Of a DNA stretch of 64,000 bases, positions 32,421 through 45,574 are shown piece after piece (position 1 is the first letter of the stretch; each line of letters begins with the position of its first letter). A program made the translations under genes and the position numbers. The notes beneath the pieces are model-generated. The model ran no database searches. It had not been told where the DNA came from and saw only the letters and a list, made by a program, of their open reading frames with translations. Source of the DNA: Ceratopteris richardii (taxonomy: Eukaryota; Streptophyta; Polypodiopsida; Polypodiales; Pteridaceae); NCBI GenBank assembly GCA_020310875.1, contig MU260067.1, positions 348,501-412,500 of the forward strand. The letters are read 5' to 3'.

Positions 32421-35400
32421 AGGAGGAAGGTTCAAGCTCTCCCCCAACTCAAGATCCACTAAGAGAACCTACAAATCCATAGCCCATCACATGCTCTCTT
32501 CTTTTCATTGTTTGTCCATGCATTACTTTGCAACTCATTTAACTTCTCTTATCCATGTAGCATCACTTAAAAAAGACAAAGAACTATAATTATTCACTCA
32601 ATTTGTGTACATTATTATCCCCTCCTATGCGATTTTTGCACAAAATATCCATTGTAACACTTCAAAAAAAAGGAAGATTATAATTTACCTTAGTACTATG
32701 ATTCTTATCCTCTCCGAGATGGAGAGGCAATTAGTGGCAAAAATATCAACTTTTTTTCTAGATCAACTAGATAGAAACCAAGGAAAGGACAAGTGTAGGA
32801 TATGGATGACTAGGTTGGACAGTGGACCACTCCCAAGACAATTGACCACCACCACCACTAGGTGGGGCTAAACTAGAATGACACCCAAGGAGGACCCCAT
32901 CTTAAAGTGGACCATCATGTGGGTTATGATCAAAGCTAACTAGATGCACCACTCCTTGGACCACTCTCTAGAAGAATGACATGCACATAAATAGACCTAT
33001 CCTAGACTTGGCTCTACCAAGGTAACTACCTATAGATAACTACCTCTATCCATCCAAAGTGGTTGAGCAAGGAGATTGAACATGAACCCCACAATGTATT
33101 CTCCCAAACATCTAGGATATTATTGAAAAGAGATCCAACCAAAAAACTATATAAGGAGGCTAGGGCCAATCACATGGGGATAGGTAATATTGTGTCCTAT
33201 GTGTAAGTGCATAGACGCACAATGATGTATCATTAGTACCAATACCACGATGAGGAATTGAGTATGTGAGCAAGAGGTAATTGTACCTGTGGAAACCAAT
33301 TAGGTTGGTCAAGAAGAAAATCTCTTATCATGGAGGTAGACGCATGGAATCGAACTCCCTTGAGCTCCTAAGTATTTTGTATATACATTTGTATCAAAGA
33401 GTGAACTCAATTTTGTCTATGTTTTTTACCCTAGCAATAATGTCACCTTGGTGAATAGTTTTATTATTCAATAAGCCATGTTACCATCATAATGATGATG
33501 AGTAATTTGATTATTCTATGCATATTTTATGATGATATAATTGTAAGTATTCTGAGTATGTACTAATTGTCAAGGTTTATAGTAAGGATGTTCCATTGCT
33601 CTATTGCTTGAGTGTAGAGGTAGTGCATACTCTACCTCCTCTCAAACACTTGCCTACACTTATTAGGGTAGAGATTTTTAGACATTTGGAGCATCTTATT
33701 GACATTCAAGTATCTTAGAAACAACAAATTTATTCGCCATTGGATAGAGTTCTTTCAAAAGTAACTAGGAGCCATATCTACGGGTATTGCATTTCAAAGC
33801 ACGTTAAACATTGTTCCTTTGTAATTACTACATGATGTTGCTAGATTGGAGATCATTGCAACTTTTTACATATCGTGACAGCTCTCTTGTGGATGAAAAG
33901 GTACGCTAATCTACTATTCCAAGTTCTTGAGAATTGATCATGTCCTTCTTGATCACTTAACTTGTTTTATAGGAACTATGAAACTAGATACATTACCACT
34001 AAAGTTTCATATGCCCCTTTGACAAGTCAATTTTTTATTAGACTCCTTACTCCATGATGAAAGCTAGCGTAAAAGTTGACATGGACTATTCCTAAAGGAC
34101 TAACGGAAAATTTCTCAAGTATTATGCCTCCTTTGTCGCTGTGACTTCTTTCAGCCCATGCAGCTTGTAAAAATCATTTCACTCAACATACTTACATAAG
34201 AATTGTGTTGTTGCATTCACATAGTGTTAACACTCAACATCATAGGATTTCTTTTGTAATTACCAAAATTTTGGAGCAATCCATGAAAGGCATTGTTCAC
34301 AACTATTCTCTTGAAACAGTTTTTACGAAAGTATTTACCAAAAGTCCATAAAGATTGATCCATTGCTAATGAGTTAGCTAGTTAGCTGAACAAATGAGTG
34401 TGTTTCATGATGCTACATAATCTGCCACAAATTTCAGTTTCTCATACAATAAGCAATAGGCTTTTCGGAAACCCAACTTGTGTAGGATACAAAGATTCAA
34501 AGATATTTGGGTTCAATATCTTCCTTTTTGCAATCATGTTCTTTCTTGGAAAGGGAAACTTGGGTGCATGAAGGTAGGAAAAAATAACAAATGCAAAAAG
34601 AACTAGAAATGCAATGACATATTGCTCATACTTAGTGTAAACATAGTACATTAATAGGTACAAATTCATTGTTGATATCTAATCATGTCACAACTAATCT
34701 CCCTCATATGTTTTGGGGAGAGACAATAAATTGAAATGTGTAGTTCTCTTCACTCCCCACATAATGCACCTTAAGATGCCATATTGTGGAAGGTTTGTTT
34801 CAAAAAGATAGCCTCAATATTTGCGCATTCAATTGCAGTGCATTTGTTCACATCCAATAAGAAAAGAGAAGAGTTACATTCCAAATCCATTAAGGGAATC
34901 TTTGTTGTATAGAATGAGGAAAGTGAGACGCTATACCAAATTTTATTATCATGGTTTAGAAAGGTGACCAAAAGCTAGGATGTCATATTTAATGAGACAA
35001 AACTACTTGAAACCATGAAGCTACTTGAAACAAGGTGCAATACTACTAAGAACAACCAATAATTGATCCAAAAATGACATTCAATGAGATGGACAATAGG
35101 TCTATGTCTCCAATGACATTCAATGAGATGGACAATAGGTCTATGTCTCCATATAACCAAATGACTTACCAAAATATGGAAAACATCTTACAAACCTTGA
35201 AGATTAAGCAGCAGCATGCATATGTCAATGCAACTCTTAAGCATCATCAATAAAGCATTGGTCCACCAAATCTAGAACAAATTCCAAATAACACAATGAC
35301 ACACTTCATCCTCCATTATGGACATCTCATAGATGATAAGGGCCTCAAACTCAATTGAGACGAGCTCTTTGATAAGTGAGGACTTTGTTAAGGAGGAGGA

Positions 35401-36060
35401 TACCAAAGTGCTCCATTCAAGCAGCACTTGGGATCTTGTGAACTAAATAAGGGTGAAGGCAATAGCCAAAGAATGGTTGTATAACCTGAAGACCCTAAAT
35501 GACCTATCCAAATACAGGGTTTAATTAGCAACGAAGGGGACAAAAAAAATTGCGAGAGTTCACTTTGAGGAGGTTCTCTCATTAATACTCAAAATAACTA
35601 CCATCAAGAGACATCTTTTCCTCTCTTTTTATATGATTTGAAGCCATCATTTTTTTATTCTGATAGCTACATCATACTCGAAGGTATATGAAATAGATAT
35701 GATGAGAACCCTTCTTTATGGAGATTGAGAAGTTCTACATGAAATAAGAAGAAGGATCCAAGATTCCAAGAAAGGAACATTTATATAGAGCTCAAGTGAA
35801 TCTTCACATGTTCAAACATAAAATTGAGGACGCAGCGAAGGAGATCTGGATTGCTTAAACTTGAAGGTCATCGAGGTATACTCCAGTGACAACATTATCA
35901 AACATACATACGATGGGAAAACCAACTAAATGCATGTCTCTACCTAGATGAGATCATGGGACTGCAATAAGAATCATTCCCAAATACCTTCCGAGCACTA
36001 AGGCTAAGTGCTTATGCAATGACAGGGCAGACCTAAAACTCCGCAGCTATTACGATCAAG
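32421..36060. other. Unrecognised AT-rich region
   Basis: About 3.6 kb without a recognisable gene or element. The only structure is a perfect 39-bp tandem duplication at 35073-35150. Short frames under 90 codons have no motif. Probably old decayed repeats or unique spacer. Confidence 0.4.
35073..35150 (+). repeat. 39-bp perfect tandem duplication
   Basis: Two identical units starting AATGACATTCAATGAGATGG, 35073-35111 and 35112-35150. Confidence 0.92.
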
Positions 36061-36148
36061 GTGGTTAGGTTCGTAAGGTTCATAAGGTTTGGTACAGGTA
36101 AGGTACGTGAACAGAATCTTGCCTCCAGGGTAAGGTTCATAAGGTACG

Positions 36149-36274
<126 letters not shown>

Positions 36275-37118
36275 TGTAACCTAATACATATTACATACAT
36301 ACATATTACATACAATGTACATACTACATATTCACGACTCACGAGTCACCTCACCATTAAGGACTCATAAGTCATTATTCAAATGAAAGATATCATCATT
36401 CACCTGGAACTTGGGACTCGAGAGCATCAAATTTCAATGTACATTATAATTTGAAACCAAACAATGTGGCATAAAGAAAACTTAAAATATGATGTGACAA
36501 AATGAACACATGTCACAACATCATACATGTGCCGGCATAATGAAAAAGAAGTAAGAACTCGAGTCCGGCATAATGTCTAGTAGCAAGTGCCAAGTGGCAA
36601 GAACTAAGCATGAAAGATCTATTATCCATGATCCAAATACATAACAAATCAAAAGCATATCGTTTGAATCTGTGACATGATACATCAATGTCATATGGTC
36701 AATCATCATACATATGAAAGGCTACATGTTAGTACTCATCTTAACCCTCTGATGATGAAGATGAAGGAATGTCTCCAGTACTAATAAGATTTCCTTCATC
36801 ATACTCAGGCTCCCTAATAGGAACCATATCCAACACTCTAGCATCTGCCTCTCCGATGTCATCATCTGCCACATGTGAAGCTCCTCTGCGTCGTGGACGT
36901 AGCTTCCATCATCAACCTATCATAGAACTCGTAGATGGAACATCAACGTGACTGCGCCTGCTCTGATAGAACACGTGAGGGAGCCCTGAGTGTCCACACT
37001 CTCATCAAATATAGTAGGTGACACCTGCAACTGAAACATGGAATGGATTATGGATAGAAGAATAAGGATTCAGGAATCAACATTAAACTTTTAACTTTTA
37101 ACTTTCAAGTGACAAGAA
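36275..37118. other. AT-rich region left of hAT 2, possible transposase tail
   Basis: Mostly unassigned. On the minus strand 36743-37020 begins after a splice-acceptor-like TTGCAG and contains an acidic frame (EADARVLDMVPIREPEYDEG then STGDIPSSSSEG). This resembles the acidic tail of the neighbouring hAT transposase, but the frame from hAT 2 is not confirmed. Confidence 0.35.
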
Positions 37119-37687
37119 TTAAACTATATTCTTTATTGGATGTACAAGGCGTACGTTTGCCTTGCAAAAGACAACACGCTCTAATTGTGTGACACTCAAA
37201 CGATTTCGTAGTTTGGAGTGCACAAGGGAATATGAGCTCCAATTACGCTCACATGCACTCGAAGAAGCATCCTACGTACGTCATAGCAACAAAAATTCAT
37301 CAAAATGTAGCAAAAAAATAGGCATTGAATACTATTGCACTCGTTTACCTGTGAGAGAACTCGCAACGCAACAGGTGCAATGGTAGGGTGACCATAACCA
37401 TAATGTTGCCACCACTCAAGAGGCCGCATAGTCACCTCCTTACGAAGGCAAGTAGTCATGCCATAAGCAATACCAACATTGCTCATGTAGCCAGTAAACT
37501 CACTATCGAATATGAGTTGCTCATCTGGTGTCAAGATGTGCTCCATGTACTGATCCTTCATCAACAGAAGACTCATTTGCGCCCATAATGTAGGTCCCTT
37601 GAAAAAGGGATACAAGAGGGCTGAAAATCCATGGATAGGACGAGATAGTGTTCTCCAGCGTGCATCCACCAACTCTGTGATATCTTT
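37119..37687 (-). pseudogene. hAT transposase 2, C-terminal two exons
   Basis: Exon 37349-37687 has RPIHGFSALLYPFFKG and RPLEWWQHYGYGHPTIAPVA followed by LRVLSQ. A 77-bp intron has a GTAAAC donor and a GTAG acceptor. Exon 37119-37271 continues in frame with ASSSACERNWSSYSLVHSKL and RNRLSVTQLERVVF to a TAA. This is the hAT dimerisation domain, intact and free of stops. The N-terminal zinc finger and catalytic parts are missing; at about 37690 it meets a copia relic. Partial element. Confidence 0.85.
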
Positions 37688-37779
37688 CTAACGAACGCCT
37701 CAAACTTGAACGAACCGGATGAATGGTACTCGACTGAACCGAACCGAACCGCATCATAGAACCTTACCTTTCGGTTCGC

Positions 37780-38075
37780 GTACCAGGGCCACCTTGATTG
37801 CGATTCAAATGTGGCTCATGGTTTGGACACTCGAAAGTTTGTCAATGGATACATATTCACTCTTGCAAGAGCTCTTGGTGTGCCCAAGTTCAACAGTGTT
37901 CCACGACTAGATGTTTCTAAAGAGGCATACTTTCCCTTGTATCAAGCTTTGATTCTTAGAGCAAGTTCCCATTCTACACTATGACAATAGATCGTTTTTT
38001 AATTGTCCAAGGACTCTACGTTCTACATAGGGACAACACAATTGATGTAGAGTACCACTTCATGGGAAGATAACC
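37780..38075 (+). pseudogene. Copia RNase H relic
   Basis: The plus strand reads HGLDTRKFVNGYIFTLA, comparable with the DLDTRRSTSGYVFTLAGG block of copia RNase H. Further on is NTIDVEYHFMGR, comparable with THIDVEYHFIRE. The middle is decayed with stops. A short isolated fragment next to hAT 2. Confidence 0.55.
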
Positions 38076-38139
38076 AAGGACAACTTGATCTGACTAGTGA
38101 AGATTGATAGAATTCAAAATCAGATACCGTTATTAAAAA

Positions 38140-38265
38140 ATCTATGAAAGACAGCTAGCGCAAGCTTGTTAGCAACATTTTTGCAACGTCCAAGGCAACG
38201 CGTTGCTAACGTGTTAGCAACATAACAATGTTTTGCCCTAAACGTTGCGAAAACGTTGCAAACCT
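38140..38265. repeat. Left subterminal CAACG/CGTTG-rich region of hAT 1
   Basis: Repeated short motifs GCAACG, CGTTGC and GTTAGCAAC in both orientations, clustered left of hAT 1. A matching cluster lies right of it at 41905-41995. hAT elements typically carry transposase-binding subterminal repeats, so these probably mark the ends. Exact terminal inverted repeats and an 8-bp target duplication were not found. Confidence 0.5.
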
Positions 38266-38823
38266 TTCTTTTTTTTTTGCATTTTTTATTTTTATTTCGA
38301 CATCCCATTATGTACTATCATCTAGTATGTAGTATGCAGCATGTACTTTCATCTATGTGCTATCATCTATGTAGTATACTAGTATGTAGTATCATGTATG
38401 TACTATCATCTATGTAGTATGTACACAAGTGACAATGCACGTGTCAACAAATAATCACATTGCATAAATAATCATTGTCATTCTAAAATTTAAATTCACA
38501 TTGCACATGTGACATGCCACAATGCACATTCAATCAATTAAACCTTAAAGATTTAGGTCATGACCAATCATCAATGTCTAGATAGTAGAAATTAGAATCC
38601 ATGAAGATTCAAAGTATGAAAAATACAAAGAATTAAGACAAGTCAATGAATTGTGAGTCACAAATCATATATAAACTATGTCAAAGAGTCAACTCAAAAT
38701 TGTGACATCAGACACTCTCATAAATGATACATCATACCACAATCCACTAAATGGTCAAACAATAAACTGTCAACAGTCAATAATATAATCAATATGAAGT
38801 AAATCATAAATCATGATCAATCA

Positions 38824-38879
38824 TCAAACCTCAAAATCCTCTGAGACACTATCATCATCATCATCATCATCATCATCAT

Positions 38880-38924
<45 letters not shown>

Positions 38925-41684
38925 GTGGTGCCCGACTAGTAGATACCTGCATCCGACTATTAGATGGGCCTGGTACAATACGTGCACTATGACTAGCATG
39001 AGTCCGAGATGCCCTCGTATCATGATGTGGCACAATCAATTCTTGATAAAGCATATCATATAGATCAAGATCCTCTCCTGGAATGATAGGCATATCATGA
39101 ACCCCTTAACAAGGACTGGCACTACAGTTCTGTGATATATGCGAATGGTTAATTGTCTCTGCATAATAAAAGAGAAAAAAGAGATATCTTTAATCAATTA
39201 AAGAGTTCACTAGAAAATAAAGATTCAAGAGGAATGAGTTATTAGTTAAAACTTAAAACTTAATAGTAAATAGTGAGTAATAGAGTATGAAGTCATGACT
39301 TACTAGCTCAAGCGTACTAACACCGTATCTCTCCCACCATGTCGCAGGCATCAATTGCATGCTTCTCAAGCATGCAATGTCTCTGCCAAAAAGTCCTTCC
39401 TTATTCAGCAACTGGGTGAGCTGAATCTCTACCTTCCCACATAGCTTCACATCAAAAGATCCATACAATCGATTTACATACTCATTCCAAGCTTTCACAA
39501 ACTCCATATCCAATGACTGGTTCTATAGATCTCCATAAAGAGTGTAATAGATTGGTCATCCCATGTATAGGATAATGGAACCGATTCCAACTCTTCCTCC
39601 ATACTCCTTTTATTTCATCTATCCTATGGATAGAAAACAAATCAAGTTAGAAGAAGAATAATAAGAATGTTGAAAACTTGAATGCACGTGATATGCCAAA
39701 TACACGTGACCATGTCACGACTCACACACATAAATGTGACATTTCATATACACAATGTGATTATGAATGCACAATGCATATATGTCAAAACTCAAAAGTC
39801 ACACACAAATTACAAGGCACATAAATGACAATACATAGGTCATGACATACAATATGCACATATATATTATCATTTATGTATTATGTGACATACACATATG
39901 ACATATATGATACATGTAACATGATATGTCATTGCTCAATGCTCAAGCCTCATACACACTACACACTGCACAAATGTCATGTGACATATGATGTACACAA
40001 TGCACATGCCACAATGTGACATACACAATGCACATATTAAAAAATAAAATATAGTTACCAAGTTCTAAGTTCCAACTTACCTCTCCAATGACAAATAAGG
40101 ACATCTCTGAATAGACTCTCCCACATGGTCCATGAACTTGTATACAAGTCCAAGCGTGCAGCTCTCTCTATCTGCCATGCGTACGAGTGAATATAAGGGT
40201 TGTAAAGGCCACACTAATCCCTCCACATCCCTCCAGATTCTGTCATCCAAACATGCCCGTCGTACAAGCTCTTCCTTTGGACTAGTATGTCCATCCCAAG
40301 CTATCCAATCAAGTGATACAATTATTTACATTAATGCTTGCCTCACTCTCGCTAATCTCTCCATGACTATGCACATGTATGCGAATCTCGTCTTGGCAAG
40401 CTTCACCAAGTCAATATCACTATAAGACCTAAAAAAAGCAAGCAACTTTGGTCTTTTTGTGAACAAAGAGACCACTTTTAAGCAAGTGGTAAAAATGGTA
40501 TAAATCCATGGTATCTTCCCCACATTCTCTATCAGCAAATCAATGCAATGAGCAACATACGGTGTCCACACAATAGAGGGGAATTCTTCCTCCAAAAGCT
40601 TGCCCATAGCCACACAATTACTTCCATTATCTGTGATCACTTGGACTACTTTTTCTACACTAATGTCCATGATAGCTTGACGGATATGGTCATAAATGAA
40701 CCGACCTATTTACATATGACAAAATGAATCACTAATCAATTGATAATTTATCTTGAACGCTAGCACATTGCACATGCACATGCACATGCATGATTACACA
40801 ATCAATGATAAAATGAAATTTCAAAGATCAGAAATTAGAAATTAGAAGAAATTCAAACTTACCTGTGACCGTAATACTAGCAAGTGATGCATCTATGGCT
40901 CGAAGGAACATACTCCCTTTGCAACAATGCACCAAAATGTTGTCCATATTCCTCTTTCTCATGTCCGTCGATCGGTCACACATGATTGTGCATCCATACT
41001 TTGCCCATGTCTCCTTCATGGGCTCAAGCTCTCTCTCTCGCATGCTTCCTTTGTTCTTTTAAGCTCCGTTGTCCTCAACTCTTCATAGGTAGGCCCTTGC
41101 CACCGATACCCTAATAATGATACCTTTTCAATGGCATTTCTCCATGCCGGTGTCTGTGCAACATTGAAAGATGACCCACATTGTATAAAAGCCTTCATGA
41201 TGGCTTGTGTGGCTCCTTGTTTACGTTGCTTTTGCAAGCTAGCACATATAGAGGCTCCTCCAAGAGAGCCATGTGTGTGCTCTTGATAATCATGCTCTAC
41301 TCTTGTACTCTTTCTTGGTGGCTCATGCTCTATGTCAATGTCTATGGGAGCCTCATAAGCTTGAGAAGCTTGAGTTCGGGGATCACATGAGCCATGTGAA
41401 CTGCTTGCATGTGATCTATCTTGAGACTGTGAAGGTGTATTTCTTCTACCTTGGGATTTTTGAGCTACCCATTACAATAGCTCTTCCATGATAGCTTTCG
41501 GCATTGGCTCTTTGCAAGATGCAACCCCTACACCACTATATTTTGCAAGGTGTGCCTTGATCCTATCGGCTCCACCGGCTCCACTATAGCCACAAAGCTT
41601 GCAAGTCCATCTCTCACTACCCTCGGAGCCGATCTTGCCTTGGCTTGTGACATATTGCCTACAAGCTTGCTTTGCTTTGGGCAT
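38824..41684 (-). pseudogene. hAT transposase 1 (BED finger, DUF659-like, dimerisation relic)
   Basis: Minus strand, several exons. From the right: BED-type finger from the ATG at 41684 (C28, C31, H45, C57); a second open part 41470-41016 with YRWQGPTYEELRTTEL; then GCTIMCDRSTDMRKRNM and MFLRAIDASLASITV to a GTAAGT donor at 40862. A new exon from 40705 has VVQVITDNGSNCVAMGKLLE and WTPYVAHCIDLLIENVGKIP, then PLYSLVRMADRESCTLGLVY to a donor at 40080. Exon 39623-39304 holds LMPATWWERYGVSTLEL; the last exon 39158-38824 ends in an aspartate-rich tail. Defects: frameshift near 41040, in-frame TAA at 40326, further frameshifts near 39530 and 39145, and no complete CERNWS block. Not functional. Confidence 0.85.
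38852..38924. repeat. (ATC)n microsatellite coding poly-aspartate in hAT 1
   Basis: About 24 near-perfect ATC units, read on the minus strand as GAT codons near the C-terminus of hAT 1. Confidence 0.93.
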
Positions 41685-41904
41685 GGTGATAAGAGGGAAT
41701 AAGAGAGCAAGGAGGCTTGGAGGGGATAGGAGGGGATAGCTTCAACCTCTAGATGTATGTGTGTGTGTGCAAAAGTTGAGTCTCTTAGCTTTTACCTTCT
41801 CTCTTGGCTTGCACACAGTCAAGAATGCTTTGATCCACTCTCGAGTTTTTTGCTCGAAGTGCCTCAATGAGGCCGTTTCTCATTTGAGGCAAAAAAATTT
41901 GCAT

Positions 41905-41995
41905 TTTATCGCAACACGTTGCGAACGTCGCAACGTTGTGACGTTGCATTGCCAGCGTTGCAAACGCATCGCAACGCGTTGCGATGCAACACTAA
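41905..41995. repeat. Right subterminal CAACG/CGTTG-rich region of hAT 1
   Basis: Dense GCAACG and CGTTGC motifs (for example CGCAACGCGTTGCG), including short palindromes, just right of the hAT 1 start. Counterpart of 38140-38265. Confidence 0.5.
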
Positions 41996-42000
41996 GCTAG

Positions 42001-45000
42001 CAGGAGTTACACAAAAGACTCAGATAGACCCTGAAGTGGGAGGTTGTTCGGATAGATACTCTTACCTACCTACCTATTTTTACCATTTTATCTACCCCTT
42101 GAAAATCTATCTAAAAGACCTCACATTTTTATATTTTTTTTTGTTGTGTCAAAGATAAATATGCCCAATCATGTTGTTCTATCTGCCATTTTTCATCTAC
42201 AATGAGTTATCCCCCTTCTCTTCTAAGATCATTGGTGTTGGAAATATTTAGAAAAGTTGAAAGCTTACGTCATCTCTTCCATCTTCCCTCAAATTAGGGC
42301 AGTGCTTTTCCTATATCCATTATTTTCTTACATCTTTTGCAGTCTACTTTCATTTCGTGTAAATATTCAGTAGTTGGATTGCATCTTCTCTGGTATCCTG
42401 CTGCTCAAGAACTTCATCCTCATCAGAAAAAGCCTTTTTAGATTTCTTTAGGCACACATCTCAGGAAGGCAAATACACTCAGATCTCATAAATACCGTGT
42501 AGACTTCTAGCCTGAGAATACTGTAGGGAGAACATTATTAAAAACTGCTTGTCGCACTAAGGACAGGATCAAGGGATATTGGATTATGTCTCCTTTTATG
42601 TGGCTTGCTAGGCACACAAGTCTGGTTATAGGCTCCTGGCTTACCATTGAAGATGACAGTTCAGAGTCAGAGACAAGCAGATTTGACTCAGAAAATGTGT
42701 AAGCATTGATCATAGAATGACTAGTGGAGCCATGCTCTAGCACACCCTATCTAGTGCCAGTGTGTGAAACAAGTTGACAGACACTCAGAGTAATACCTAG
42801 AAAACAATCCAATGCAGATTCTTCATGCACCACACATCCCAGTCCCGAAGATTCCCACATTTAATATGACCTCTAAAGTCTTGCATGTGGGTGCAGGTAG
42901 ACTCTTCTCACCTTTGGAGATGCCTATCCTTCAGTCTGTCTCGTGATGGATAGAATTTTCAAATGGTCTTACTAAATGCCAGCCTGGAGACTGGCCCATA
43001 TACCCACCTCCCAAATGCATCCCTTTGGTCCGAACGCATAAGCTGGCACTGAGTGTATGCACGTGTCCTGAGTGGCACAGCTTTTTTTATTCCTGGGGAG
43101 AGGATAATCACCAGGCCAAGTGCAACCTTTAGACAGCTCTTTACAATTAGTAAGGATCTTCATCTCATCAGTCTTTTTTAAGATGCTAATTATAATAGTA
43201 CAAAAAGTAACAATATACTGGAGGCTCAAGAAATTCATTAAACAACAATAATCTAGACCACTAAGATGTGTTAACAAAGAAGAAAATACGTGCAGAAAGG
43301 GAAAAGAAAAAAATTTTAAAATAACTTTCGAAGCATAAAACGTTAAAGAAATAAGGCAGACTTGCAGCCTCAACAATAGTATCCCTCTGTCCAAACAACT
43401 GAACATCTGCTTTCAAATTTTATCATACATAGCTTGGACAAAGAGCCATCACATCTCTACTCACATAATCAGAACTAGGTGCCCTGCAATAGGTGAAAGC
43501 TTTATTACAGTGGCTGGAATAAATACCACTTAAACTTCTTTCCAAAGCGAGTGACCCGAGTCCCCATCACTTTATTCTATCTTCATTGATTCCCATATCC
43601 TTTTGATGCAGAGTCGTAAGCTGATCTGCAAGGGACATATACAAGGTGTAAAAAGCTACATTACGTCCTAGAATTTTAAGACTAAACAAAAAAACAGTAC
43701 TGCATGGAAGAACTTGTACTTCTCATAAAGACCAAAAGCCTACATGAGCGTTTGGGCATGCATACAGGTTGCATTCCACCTGAAATAAAGGGAATGTATG
43801 TTGCTAAAACTGAACTTCGGTTGATTACTAAGGTCTGTAATGGTGGAATCTGTGAAATGTGTAGTCCAAAACCTAACTTCTTCAGGTACTCCATATTCAA
43901 AATAAAATATATAAATGACCAGAATAGTGGAAGTGCCTGAGATAAGGAGAAGATCCATATGAAACATTGTCAAAAGGCATAATACAGGTTTGTGCACAAG
44001 CATTCAGGATAATGAGGAATGTAAAAAACAAACCCTCATTTGAAGACGAACATGTCACCTCCAGATCCGGTAGAAATTCATACACTTCTGCAATCACGCT
44101 CGTGAGAATGAAAGGGCAGGATGGACAAGATGCGAATGCAGTTGGACAGGAAATTAACCTAGCCGTGGATTCATATAGAAGAAAAAAGAATGATAGAATA
44201 GCAAAAGTATCGAACATCATGTCTATCGAACAGGAGAGGCAAGCAGATCCTCCGTCCCTTACCATGTGTGAAGGGGCCTCTCCATACCCCCTAGAGAAGG
44301 ACTCATTGGAAAGGCTAAGAGTACACAATGGAAGAATCTTCAACCATCTGATCTTTGAAAATAAAGGAGATGGAGAAGCACAGAAATATAGCAAATAGAT
44401 AGGGCTTTGGACAAGTCTGGGGAAAGGATGATGTGAAAAAATTCAGCAGTAATCATAACCATGCTGCTGGTGCAGACAATCATTCATAGCCAAACAATGA
44501 CTTCTGAACCTCCCATGAAGTGACTGACGCTAGAAACAACCGGAGTCAGACTCAGGTAGATAACCTGAAAAGTTGCTAAGCATTTGACATTATTCACTCC
44601 TACATCAGATGCACTGATTGAGGGAACTTCACAGTTTGATTTTATCTGTAGTCAAGAAAATGTCTTGCTTATGGAATAACCATACTCTGGTTAAAATAGC
44701 AACCCAAAAAATAATAATAATAATAAATAAAATTATAAATTTATTAAAAAAATCAAGAAAAAAGACAGTTATGGTCGGTTGATAAACTCATTAACAGATT
44801 CCTGTTGAAGACAAACAAGTATTAAATGGGAACTTAACCCACCTCAATACATAGAAAATACAGCTGGCTGAAACATCATGAGAATTTGGGTACTGAATAG
44901 CCAAAAGTGCAGCTGGTATATTGGGAGTCAAGAATACAAATGAATAGAACAAAATTCTCATTCTCAAAATCCATTTAGAAAAAAGGAAAGATTTTCTAAA

Positions 45001-45574
45001 TCAACCCTGATCAAAAAGCTCAGAGTTTATTGGCTTCTCAGATGCCGTTACATGAGAGAAATCTCCCCCGATTCAATTTCCGTCCAGCTCCCAAATCAAC
45101 CTAAATTGGTGGCTGCCCAACCTCATTCAGGAAAGGTTATAACTTTATCCTGAGACGAGACCAAGGTAGTCAGAAACACTAGCAGCCTGCCCCAGAGGAA
45201 AGACCAGCAAGATTAATCTTCTTTCGGTGGGAGCATTTCAAGCCTCCACAGATCCTATATTTTTAAAACTTTTCAACAAAATGCTGAAAGTATCATCTAA
45301 GGCGAGTACATTACCTATTCAAATACATTTATGATTAAGTATGCCTGCTTGTTTGTTCTAGAGCTATATCAGCGCAATCATAAAGCGTTGCATACACGTG
45401 CATGTGCATGCATTTGTGTATGTGTACATGTGTGTGTGTCTGTGTGCATGCACACATGCAGTTGCCCATGCAGAAGTACAAGCACGTGTCTGGGGTGAGG
45501 GGGGGCACGAGGGTGGGCACAGAGAGAGAGAGAGATACCAACACACCTATTCAGAAGCGTAAGCTTATATTTGA
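42001..45574. other. Region downstream of the mL45-like gene, no gene recognised
   Basis: About 3.5 kb without a domain I can name. A plus-strand frame of 143 codons (43967-44398, acidic/basic, no motif) and a minus-strand frame at 42972-43406 are the longest. Either could be chance or part of an untranslated region. A short (AAT)n stretch is at 44707-44735. Confidence 0.4.

Noticed and set aside
21016-32425. Target duplication of copia F
   Set aside because: The flanks (ATCAG left, AGGAG right) do not match well enough.
35073-35150. CRISPR-like array
   Set aside because: Only two head-to-tail units without spacers; a simple tandem duplication in plant DNA.
42972-43406. Minus-strand frame of 144 codons as a further exon of the host gene
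   Set aside because: The mL45-like frame already ends at a good stop at 45575, and the frame has no domain.
43967-44398. Plus-strand frame of 143 codons
   Set aside because: No recognisable motif, no clear context; the opposite strand is also open here, suggesting low stop density by chance.
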